Positions 24,701 through 36,700 of a stretch of 64,000 nucleotides of DNA are shown here, piece after piece (the first letter of the stretch is position 1; every line of letters starts with the position of its first letter). The stretch is taken from positions 35,488,953 through 35,552,952 of the forward strand of contig JAVGWX010000007.1 of NCBI GenBank assembly GCA_036924085.1, given 5' to 3'. The stretch is from Ariolimax columbianus (taxonomy: Eukaryota > Mollusca > Gastropoda > Stylommatophora > Arionidae). The notes under the pieces are model-generated. The model did not search any database and had not been told where the DNA came from. It saw only the letters and a list, made by a program, of their open reading frames with translations. The translations under genes and the position numbers were made by a program.

Positions 24701-27700
24701 GAGCTGATCAGTAGACAGGTAGAGAAGTATAGAGCTAACCAGCAGACAGGTAGAGAAGTATAGAGTAAGTATAGAGCTAACCAGCAGACAGGTAGAGAAG
24801 TATAGAGTAAGTATAGAGCTAACCAGTAGACATGTAGAGAAGCATAGAGTAAGTATTGAGCTAATCAGCAGGCAGGTAGAGAAGTATAGAGCTAATCAGC
24901 AGACAGGTAGAGAAGTATAGAGCTGATCAGTAGACAGGTAGAGAAGTATTGAGTAAGTCTGCACTTGGTAGTGAGATGTGTGGTAGAGAAGTATAGAGTA
25001 AGTCTGCACTTGGTAGTGAGATGTGTGGTAGAGAAGTATAGAGTAAGTCTGCACTTGGTAGTGAGATGTGTGGTAGAGAAGCATAGAGTAAGTCTACACT
25101 TGGTAGTGAGATGTGTGGTAGAGAAGTATAGAGTAAGTCTGCACTTGGTAGTGAGATGTGTGGTAGAGAAGCATAGAGTAAGTCTGCACTTGGTAGTGAG
25201 ATGTATGGTAGAGAAGTATAGAGTAAGTCTGCACTTGGTAGTGAGATGTGTGGTAGAGAAGTATAGAGTAAGTCTGCACTTGGTAGTGAGATATGTGGTA
25301 GAGAAGCATAGAGTAAGTCTGCACTTGGTAGTGGAATGCATGATAAACCAATGCATGATAGACAGATGCATGATAGACTGATAGAGAAGCATAGAGTAAG
25401 AGTAAGTCTGTCTGCACTTGGTAGTGGGATATATGATAGACAGATGTATGATAAACGGATGCATAATTTGCACATAGAGAAGCATAGAGTAAGTCTGCAC
25501 TTGGTAGTGGGATGTGTGAATGTCCGCACATTTTATAAGTAATATTATCAAGCGAACGAGCATGCTCATGTGTGATAATGTTAAGTTGGACCACACAGGT
25601 CTATCATTGTTTTGTCTTTTACTCTCCCATAGAAACAAAGGGCCACCACTGCAGTTGGCCTCCTTTCATAAAGCCTTCCCCAAAGCATTTATGTGCCACT
25701 TTAGCTTAGTGGCAGAGGTGCTGGCCTCTCAAGAAACAAAAGTATTGAACGGTAGGGTTTCGAACCCCACAAATTTCAAGTCCTCCCTCGTCTCAAGGGA
25801 GGCAAGATCAGCGTATAGTTAGTTAAATTGGAGTTGGCAAAAAACTTGGAGGTCCAGTGTACACATGCTGTGCAAGTAAAAGAACCCTCTTAAAAGAGCC
25901 CTTAAACCATCAATAAGAGTAAGCTGTTAGCTGCTGTCCGGGCTAAATTCCTGTTCTAATTGAATGTGTCTGTGTAGATAAATTTATCTGATTTTGTTCT
26001 AGTATGTTTTTGTGTAGATAAATTTATCTGATTTTGTTCTAGTATAATGTTTCTGTGTAGATAAATTTATCTGATTTTGTTCTAGTATAATGTTTCTGTG
26101 TAGATAAATTTATCTGATTTTGTTCTAGTATAATGTTTCTGTGTAGATAAATTTATCTGATTTTGTTCTAGTATAATGTTTCTGTGTAGATAAATTTATC
26201 TGATCCTGTTCTTATCCTGTTGTAGTCTAATTTGTAAATACTTTTACCTGATTCTCTTCTAGGATAATGTTTAAACAAATCAATCTGATCTATTCTAATT
26301 AAATGTTTAGATATATCTATATTAATCCTGTTCTCTCATGAAATGTTTAGACAAACCTATCTGATCCTGTTCTAGTAACATGTTTAGATAAATCTGTCTG
26401 ATCCTTTTGTAGTTAAGTGTTTATGTTTATATAAACCTTTCTAAACGTGTTCTTATCACCTCCGGGAAGTTGCTTGCACGGAACCATTTCACCTGATACA
26501 TGAGCGAAACTCCATCGCAAAAGCTCAGAGTAGGCATGCCACTTGAAAGAGCAGAACACACTCTACCCCACAGCTGAATCCTGACATTAGTGCCCCGAGT
26601 GCATTAAAGTCTGCTGTACCAGGATTGGTCTCTATAGCTATATGAAAACACATTTCACAGCACGTCTGTCACCATCTTCGCTTGCGATGAGCAACTATTA
26701 TTAGTTAAATGTTTGGCTAAATATTGCTGATCTTGTACTATTGAAATGTTTTTGCCTAGATAAATTTTGGTAACTTTATTAGGGTTAAAAAAATTCCTGA
26801 TTTAGTTCACGTGTATATTTTTTGTGATGGAGAAATCCAGCAGAATTTTATGTTTGTGAAATGTTTCTTTTTAGAATAAGTGTAACTAATCTTATTCTAG
26901 TGCAGTGCTACTGTTTGGATAAATCTATTTGATTCTGTTCTCATCAAACATATTCAAGAAATCTATCTGATTCTGTTCTCATCAAACATATTCAAGAAAT
27001 CTATCTGATTTTGTTCTAGTGAAGTGTTTCTGTGTTTGTATAAACGTAGGTGATCCTGAAGGAGATAGAAGGTTTCAAGCTCACAATTGACTCTGTCAGC
27101 CGACTTGGACAGGAACTGATTCTTAGCAACCCAAGCCAGCCTCGTCTGGCAAGCCAGGTTCAGGCTCAGCTGACCAGTCTGGAAGAGAGCTACCTTAACA
27201 TTCAATCTACTGCCCACCAAATTCAGGTTAGTAGCTATTTAAATAAGTAAGTAGCATATTCTTTACAGAACGTTGCTTCTTACAACCGCCACCTATTTGG
27301 TAAGTATCTTGGCAAGTGTGCAGTTGGGTAGGTTGCCATTACTTTCCATACGGGGAGGGGCAATCTCCATAAAAAAATCCAGTGTCTGCCAAACTGGACA
27401 CAGTGAGAATTGAACACCACTGTTGGGATTGTGAAAACTGAGCGAGTTTCACCGCTAGGCCATGCAGCCTTCAGTAGCTTATCTACAGACTTGAGTCAAG
27501 TACCAGTTGTTTTCCACAATTTCTGATTTTGGCTCTTGTATGTACATATTTACACTGCATAAGTCTTTTTATTGAGAATATTTACAATCTGTTGACAATA
27601 TATTTCTTTTATGAATAACTTGTCCCAAACAGACTTAACATTTCTGGAACATTTTCAGAAAGTTTGTAACCTTATGTATCACTTCTGTTGATCAGTAAAT

Positions 27701-30700
27701 ACATATTTGTTAGTCTGCAGAGAAATAAAAACTGTCATACACTAAGATACAAAGGTCAGCTTTACAGTATGAAGTGTTTTTAATATGGATTTATTGTTCC
27801 AGTGTTATTAATCTATTAATAACCATCTTTTAAGCCACAGGGCTTGTTTTTATCAATATATGTGCAAGAAGGCTTTTTGTATTGTATGTTGATGATGTTG
27901 TTGTTGTTGTTGTTGCTGCTGCTGCTGCTGCATGCCCACAATGAGTAAATTTACTCTATGGTGTGCCCTGAAAAGGGCGTTGATTGTAGTAGCTTTCCTC
28001 ACATCATGAGCATGCTGATGAAGGAGGACCATGGTCCACCAGGCGGTTATACAATGTTTGGCTTCATCTGCGTGGCGCTCACCACTACGGGGATCACGTC
28101 GATCCACATCTTGTCAGCCACACCGCCTTGAAACCAGTCTGTTTTCAGGGAACGCTACATGGAAGAGAGATAGTAGTCTCGGTCAGTATATTGTGTCTGA
28201 CCCTGACACCATGTCCTGGTCAGTGCATTGGCCCTGACCGGACTAGCATCTTAGTTCTCCATCGTATATTGTAGCTGATGATATCCAGTAGTACAAAATA
28301 CACAAAATTATGGGTAGCAGCAAACGAAACAAATGAAAAATATTTAAAAGAAAAGGTTAAATGATCTAATTTTAAAATAAATTGAAATTCTATTTAAAAT
28401 ATTAGTCAGTGCAAAATGCATATATGTTTTGTTATAGATTTATGCTATATAATGTACATAATCTGATGCCATATCAACACTACAGTACAAATAATGAATA
28501 CCTCCTTTAATGGGAGGAAAGCCTCCCATGTACAATTGAAGCTATTGACGGCTGTGTTCTTGAGTTATCACAGTGAAACTATAGCAGTTTTCTTCTTCTT
28601 CTTCCCTCTTCTCTGTCCATTCTCAATCTCCAGCTACCAAGCCCTGAACAGGGCTTTGCAAGTAGCAGGATGTAGTCTTGAGAATGGAATGCGTTGTGGC
28701 ACTAGTTTACAGCTTGACTGCTATATTTGCGCCTTTCTGTCCGACGCATCTGTCTTCGGCAGAGCAGTTCTATTAACATTCATCACAAGATGTAAAGGTT
28801 AAATTTAGTAATGCATATTCTTTGAGGAAAGCAAAACTTGCATACATAAACAGGCAACAAGACAGAAACAGAAGGAGATGACACAGGTTGTTATGGTCAT
28901 TGCTGTTGTCATACACTAAACACATGCACAGACAACAAGGCATACTGGCCAGGCAGCAAGACACACACACACACATACAGACAACAAGGCATACTGGCCA
29001 GGCAGCAAGACACACACACACATACAGACAACAAGGCATACTGGCCAGGCAGCAAGACACACACACACACAGACAACAAGGCATACTGGCCAGGCAGCAA
29101 GATACAGACAACAAGGCATACTGGCCAGGCAGCAAGACACACACACACATACAAGTAACAAGGCATACTGGCCAGGCAGCAAGACACACACACACATACA
29201 AGCAACAAGGCATACTGGCCAGGCAGCAAGACACACACACATACAGACAACAAGGCATACTGGCCAGGCAGCAAGACACACACACATATACAAGCAACAA
29301 GACACACATACATGTGCATACATTGAGACACAAATGTACAGACAATGAGACACATACACTCGTACAGGCAGCAAAACACATAGATACAGGCGATGAGACA
29401 CATACATGTACGTGCAACAAGATACACTTACAGGCTACATACACGTACAGGCGACGAAACAAACACACATGCACATACAGGCATCAAGACACACACACAT
29501 ACAGGTGACGAGACATATGCATACAGGCAATAAGACACACATACAGGCGATGAGAAACATATCCATACAGGTGATGAGACACATGTACAGATGATGAGAC
29601 ATGTACACACACATGTACAGGCTACAAGACAAAAATGTTTATGTTTGAAGCACATTTATGCCCTTCTGTTATGTAGGATCGACTGGCTGAGATTCTTCAG
29701 AAGTGGCAAGATTACAAAGAACACCTTGACTCAGCCCATAAATATCTCACACACGACTTTCCACAATGGATGACTGAGACAGAGAAGAATGTTCCCAGTA
29801 CACAGAATGAGGCACAGAAACAGAGGGAGATGACACAGGTAGTTATGGTCATTGCTGTTTTCATACACTAAACAGCTGGTAATTATGCTCAATAACATCA
29901 CATCTCAATTTAACCATTTCCTGTCCTGGATAATTTTGCAGATTTGTGTCTTTCAGTCAAGTGCCGGAATTCTGTGCATCAAAGATTTATTCAAAATAAC
30001 ATAAATTAATATTGAACAAATTTAGCATACATTATGATCTAAAAATCGTAAGACACATAATTCAACTTTTTATCACATGAGCATTCATAATAGAGATTAT
30101 ATATTAGTTTGAAGCGTTAAATGGCATTAATAAGGAGGTGAACATTGGAGAGAGAAACATTTGGTTGTACTCACCATGTTGTGTGTTTTGTCAATATATC
30201 AGTCAATTCCCATACACATATCTCCATTGTTATGTGTCCCAGCCAAAGTCTGAATCATTTATGTATTGAATTATCTTCTTCTTTCTTCTTGTGTCCTACT
30301 GCTCTTGCCATACGGCATCGCAGAGAGGTGGGATGTGTAGACTTCTTGTTATCGCCAAATGGGAGGCTTTTGCTGTTGTTAGGTGTAACTTCCTGAGAGT
30401 TTCAGACACCTTATTGACACTGTGGTATGCCTCTTGCTCATATGATATGATCTCGATGGGGGCTGGTCATAATGCATTCTGACTAAATGACCAAACCACT
30501 TGATTTGTTAATAGTCAATGTAGGCACTAACTGGGCTTGTCCCCACTGTCTGCCTCAGCATGGTCTTGCGGATTCGGTCATGGATTGTCTTTCCGGCTGC
30601 ACTTGTCATGTGAATATCCACATATGTATTGAATATCCACAAATAATCCAGGTGCGTGATCAAATAATAAGTCGGACTGACCAAATAATAAATAATTTCT

Positions 30701-33700
30701 TGAGTTTTGAGGCACAACTATCTTTGCAAGAAATGATTAGACTTTCAAACATAATTTCCACAACTATGTATCGGAAATAACGTCCTAGTTAAATATCAAA
30801 TGCATATCCATGAATGCCACCATCGTGTAGAGTCATTAAAAAAATTAAATTCTACCGACTAAATCACAAATGAATATGCATGTTTCAGAAGTTGTTTTCA
30901 GTTGTAGTGGGAATAAGCTGGAAATGATTAAGCTCTGTCGATAATTCAGAGAAGTCAAATGGGACATCTGCAGAAGTATATGAAGCTCATGTAGCAATCA
31001 TACCATTAGAAAATAGCAGAACAGAGCTAAAGTTTATCTGTATACTAGTTTAGAAGACATTTCCTTGCTCTAAAAGCTATGCGCATCCAATCAATTCTTG
31101 AATGCATTAATTGTCTCTGCCTCCACTACTTTCTGTGGCAATGCATTCACCACTCTCTGACTAAAAAATATTTCCTAATATCTAATCTAGACCTTTCTTC
31201 AGTTAATTTGTAGCTATGCCCTCTTGCACAAGATGAAATTATTGAGGTTGTGCTGGACTAAAGTATCAAATGGAACCATACTCTCAGAACTGAAGTCATA
31301 TGATAAACATAATAAAACCATCACAATATAACTCTAAAGATATCCATTATTGTGGAACATAGTAGAAGAATGATATTAAAGTTGTTGCCTACGTTACATA
31401 GTAAATGCAAGTATTCTGTACCAAAAATAATCATTCATTCCACCATCAGAACTTAACCCTTTACAGTCCGGGGTCATTTTGCTGATTTGGAGAAAATGTT
31501 GGAATTCGGCGTGCTTCAAAGTTTTATTCAAAATAAAATTCATTATTATTGAAAAAATTGAGCCAAAATTACGATCTAAACATCATAAGACACATAATTA
31601 AACTATCTATAGCATGAAGTATTCATAATAAAGATGATGTATTAGTATGAAGCATTAAATGACAATAATTCAGAGGTGGAAATTGGAGAGAAAAATGTTT
31701 TTTTATACTTGCTAAGTCTTACCCCGTCACGTGTTTCGCTGATATATCCGTCAATTCCTATACAACTACCTTTTGTATTTTCTGCCCCAGTCTGAATTCT
31801 GCATGTAATGAAAATCCTTGAGTAATCCAGATGCACGATCATTGGACTGATGAAATAATAAATAATTTCTACAGTCCCAACTTTCGTTGCAATAAATGGG
31901 TACTTTCAAATATCATATCACTATTTGAAATCAATCCACCAGAAATAAGCACACAGTTAACCTTTAATAGACTGCACTGAAAAATTGACGTAATTTTTCC
32001 TCCAGCTGCACTAATTTTCAGCACGTCATATTTTACTATAATTGTTGACTTTGAGAGCATGTAACCTTTTTATTAGTTGACCAATATAGTCAATAGATAT
32101 AATTTTGTAGTGTGTAGAAACATAAATGAATAAAGAGCTTGTTGGTGTTATTGTTTTTGGTGTTTGTGTGTTAGTTTCTGAGATAGAAGAAGATGGTGAA
32201 AATTTATGAAAACAAAGCACCAAAATTTACTCACCTATTGGGCAATGTTATTCCTCATATAATCCGTCGAAATCACAACAAAACACTGTTACTATTCTTT
32301 TTAGGATATCCTATCTGTTCGTTTTCACTTCAAACATGTTTATTACGTCTTTATGAACGAACACTGCCTCACAAAGATCTTATAGAACAACTAAACTTAA
32401 CCATCCCCAATAATTGGCCGGGTCCACGCTGATTTAAAAAGTAGAATATATCCTTTCAAAACTCTGTTTATCAAAGTAGATCAACACTTTCGTGGCTACA
32501 ATTGGTAAAGACGGAAATAACGGTAGTTTCCTATCAAATCAGCCACATTTTCGTATTTTTCTATGGTACAGCGTTTGTGTAATAATAGCTGTCCATCGTT
32601 GTCGATGAGGACCGCCGACATCATCCTTGTCACAGATTTCCCTGTTGGGTGTGGGTGCGCATGTGGCTGAACAGGCCAATGCGAGCACGAAAATATCTGC
32701 TACATATCGGGCACACGAGGTTTGTAGAAGGGGATGGTGTTCCCGCTGCTCGGGATTTCCGCGTCTCTCGTCTGTTCTGGGCTTTCACAACACGGTCATC
32801 TTCACCGGCAGCTACACCCGATTTGACTGCGCTTCTCCAGTCAGATCTGTTTTGCGCAAGACATTCCCATGTGTGGATGTCTATCTAACAACTTTTTAGT
32901 GAGTCCTTCAGACCGTCTTTAAAACGTTTCTTTGGGCGCCCTCCCTCTCTCAGCTCGCCGTAGAAAAGCTTCTTTGGGAGCCGCTCGTCTGACATACGGA
33001 CGAGGTGTCCGGCCCATCCTAGTCGTGCTTTTTCTAGCAGTGCATGGATGCTGGGCGTGTTAGCCCTCGAGAGAACCTCGATGTCAGTGACACGATCTTG
33101 CCATCGGATGTGGAATATTCGCCTCAGGCAACCTGTGTGGAAGTGGTTTAACCTCCTTGCATGTCCAGAGTATACAGTCCAGCTTTCGCAAGCGTATAGT
33201 AGGGTTGGAATGATGGTTGCACGGTAGACTTTGAGTTTGGTCTTGACGCTGATGCCACGACGTGCCCAGACCATCGAGCGCATTCTACCAAAGGCTGTGC
33301 TGGCCTTTGCTATTCTGCTTGCCACCTCATCGTCTAGGCTGACAGATCTCGACAGCGTGCTGCCCAGATATGTGAATTTGTCTACGGCATTCAACGTCTG
33401 CCCGCTGACTGTAGTCTCTGGTTTTGTGTACGGCATGCCTGGTGCTGGTTGGTACATGACCTCTGTTTTTTTGGCATTTATGGTCAGGCCAAAATTTTTG
33501 CATGCGGCAGAGAACTGGTCCATTCCAACCTGCATGTTCAGTTCTGAGTTGCTCATTAGAGCGCAGTCATCAGCAAATACAAGTTCCCTGATTATATCGC
33601 CAGCCACTTTGGTTTTGGCCTTCATTCTTCTGGAATTGAGTAACTTGCCATCTGTGCGGTACTTTATGGGTATTCCAATGATCTGAAGGCGTCTGTCATC

Positions 33701-36700
33701 GTGGCCGCGAACATCATGCTGAACAAAGTCGGGGCGAGTACACATCCTTGTTTTACTCCGTTTGATACTAGAAACGTTTTAGAGATTGCACCGCTGTCCA
33801 GTACACGAGCACACATGCCTTCGTGTAGCTGTTTCACCATTGTTATGAACTTGTTGGGGCAACCAAACTTAGACATTATCATCCACAGCCCTCCTCTGTT
33901 TACTGTATCAAATGCCTTTGTCAAATCAATAAATGTGGTGTACAAGGCCTGATTTTGTTCTCGACACTTCTCTTGTACTTGGCGAGCGGCAAAAATCATG
34001 TCCACTGTTCCTCTTCCGGCTCTGAATCCACATTGGCTTTCTGGGAGGTGGTGGCTTTGTTCAAGGTGTATGTTGAGCCTGTTTAGCAGTAAGCGCGCTA
34101 GGATCTTGCCTGCTACGGAGAGTAGAGATATTCCACGATGATTGTCGCATTCCTGACGGTTGCCTTTTCTTTTGTACAGGTGAACGATTGAGGCGTCCTT
34201 TAGCTCCTGCGGAATTTTACCTTCAGCCCACATGTGACAGAAGAGTTCAGTAATCCTTCTGGTGAGGGATGGGCCAGCTGTCTTATATATCTCTGCTGGT
34301 ATTGCATCAGCTCCTGGAGCTTTTCCTATAGATAGTGAACTGATTGCCCTGTCGACTTCCTCCTCAGTAATGACTTCATCCAACGCCAGGTTCAGTTCCA
34401 CCTGCGGCATTCGCCGGATGGCCTCTTCATTTATGGACGATGGGTGGTTTAGTATTTTGCAGAAGTGGTCTGCCCATCTGTCTAGAATCTGAACCTTATC
34501 TGTTAGCAGTACCCCATCCGCACTGCGAACTGGAGTATTACTAGAGGGCTGCGGGCCGTAGAGAGCTTTCAGTGCCTCGTAAAACCGTTTGGTGTCATGA
34601 CGCTCGGCGAACATCTCAATTTCGTCAGCTCTTTTGCTGAGCCAGGAGTCTTGCATCTCTCTAAGCCTGGTCTGGACAGCTTTGCGAGCAGTATTGAAGG
34701 CAGCTTTTGCTGCCGGAGATGGTGTGTCCCTCTGGTATTCCCTGTGCGCTTCATGTTTTGCATCGAGAAGGCCCTGTATTTCCAGATCGTTCTCATCAAA
34801 CCAGTCCTTATGCTTGCACGTGAGTGGGCCAATGTGTTTAACAGCTGTGTTGTAGAGTGTGTTTCTCAGTGATGCCCAGTTCTCTTCGATGTCATTCTTT
34901 TCAAAACGAAGCTCAGATAGTCTGCCCTCAAGCTCTTCCTGGAAGCCTCCTCTCGTGGGTTTGTATTTCAGCTGAGAGACATTTAGCCTCCTAGGTGGTT
35001 TCTTTCCCTGGGGGCGCATTTTGGGCTGGATCTTGAAGTTTAGCTTGGCGTTTGTGTAATATGTGATAATATGGCTACTTGTCAACGTTGGCCAATTTTC
35101 AGCCTTCAGTGTGCAAACTGGGGTTTTTTGTCTGCAAAAATAACAGACTGCAGCGTGGTAAAACGTCAATTGCACATGCGTGAACGCAACCATCATGTAG
35201 AGCTGTAAAAAAATGAGATTCTGCTAAATAAATCATGAAACACAAACAAATGTTTCAGAGGTCCATTTTGGTCGAGATGGGCTGCCATTTTTAGATTTTC
35301 ACAGCCAGTGCAAGACAGTACAAGCTGTAAAGAGTTAAAGGACAGATTACTAAGGTATATAAAACAGTCAATTGGAAAGAGTAGCTATACTCCAGAGGCG
35401 ACTTTTGAAAAGTGAGCAAACAAGTCATTTGATATTGCAGGCTGAGCTAGAGAAGCTTTATTCCATGAAGCAAGAGCTGTTGAATGCTGTACGCCAGTGT
35501 GAAAACATGGGTAGTAACTCTGACCAGCTTGACAAGACTGAGGAGAATGCAAAGTCCAGTGTCTCTCTCTTTGCAGAACAAGTCAACACTGAATTGGGTA
35601 CATGTATCAATCAGGTCAGTGCTTTGATGCTTTAAAACGTGTATGATAAAAATGAACACTGTTGAGAAATTGATTTTATTGATTTTATTAGAATGTTTGG
35701 TAACATGTATGACATCTGTTCTTCTTCTTCTTCTTCTTCTTCTTCTTCTTCGTACGCTGTTTACAGCGATATTTATGTTGCACTGTTTTATTTTGTTACG
35801 CTTATGGCTCAGTGCATCCGATTTCAACAGGCGTTTCTGTAGGGTTGCCCTCCTTAGCCGTTGGCTGTCCCCAGCCTAACTGCAAGGCAGCAGTTGTTTT
35901 TGGTCAGAGTTGTCTCTCTTAGGAAGTTGTCTTGCAGGACTATCGAGTCTTCCCTACTCGTGTCTATAGGGTTTGGCAATGATATGATGGACTATGTACT
36001 AGTTTGTACTATCCCGGAAGAGAGGCAGTCCAGTGTGACTTTGTCCCAGGATCGTCACGTCCTGCCAGAAACGTAGCATATGCATGTGAGTGAGGTATCT
36101 CTTTGCTCCCTTTATTTTCTCGGCTCATCTGCAGTGATGGTACGCCTAGCATTCCCCGCCATCCCGGGAGGTTGTCACAATAGGGCAGGAGGTGCAATGT
36201 CCGCTAGACTGCATCTCTTCTGCGTCCATTGGGATGACTGATAGCAGACAGAGGCAAGGAGCGAGGCAGGAGTGCATTTTACCAGGTGCATTTCTGCGGC
36301 TCGACCGGGCCGGGCTGAGACGCAAGCCCCAGCCATGTCGTAGCCTCCCATCACAGCGGTGCTGAGATTTAGGGCGGGATTCTGGCTTAGGGGCGTTCGG
36401 CCGTAGTCCCTCAGATGGTAGCTTATCAGCCAAGCACGTGGACCAAATGTCAGCGACCTGTGATTCCTCTCGAAATAGTGCATTTGACCAGGGGACAAGC
36501 CTGGTCATTGTACGGAGATGTTGTTCGCCTGGTGTGCGGACATATCTCATGGTCAAGGGTTGAGTCTCAGCAGTTCGCAGTGAGGTAGCTGATCTACTGC
36601 TTAGGGCACCCCGACCGAGAACTAAGTCTTCTACAAATGGTTTCATACCTCATCGCCGTATGGGGTGAATATCGAGCAGCTTCCCGCCCGCTTTGATCGG

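Larger units (their letters stand above)
32585..35047 (-). mobile_element. 5'-truncated RTE-like LINE, 2.46 kb, with 14-bp target duplication
   Basis: gcgtttgtgtaata occurs at 32571-32584 and 35048-35061. The minus-strand insert starts in the linker after the endonuclease ([12 protein letters not shown]) and runs through a full RT to a C-terminal zinc finger. The tail is short (gacagctat). Few lesions, so it is young compared with the other LINEs here. It has the same general plan as other molluscan RTE-like elements. Confidence 0.92.
31454..35338. mobile_element. TTAA-flanked MITE B, piggyBac-like, holding later insertions
   Basis: Left end TTAACCCTTTACAGTCC (31454), right end GCTGTAAAGAGTTAA (35324-35338), an inverted terminal match with TTAA at both sides. 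Its own sequence is 31454 to about 31976 and about 35137-35338, which aligns with MITE A. The rest is a further insertion that in turn contains the LINE at 32585-35047. Confidence 0.7.

Noticed and set aside
24447..25520. Regular repeats considered as a CRISPR-like array
   Set aside because: Eukaryotic intron, spacers are not unique, units are contiguous and derive from an exon border; no cas genes.
24892..25638. Long minus-strand frames (up to 248 codons) and plus-strand repeats [11 protein letters not shown]
   Set aside because: They are translations of the 45-bp donor array; several frames are open at once, as expected of a tandem repeat.
28773..29508. Open frames of 160-230 codons on both strands, rich in Cys or in Thr/His/Gln
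   Set aside because: By-products of the minisatellite with CA runs before exon 14.
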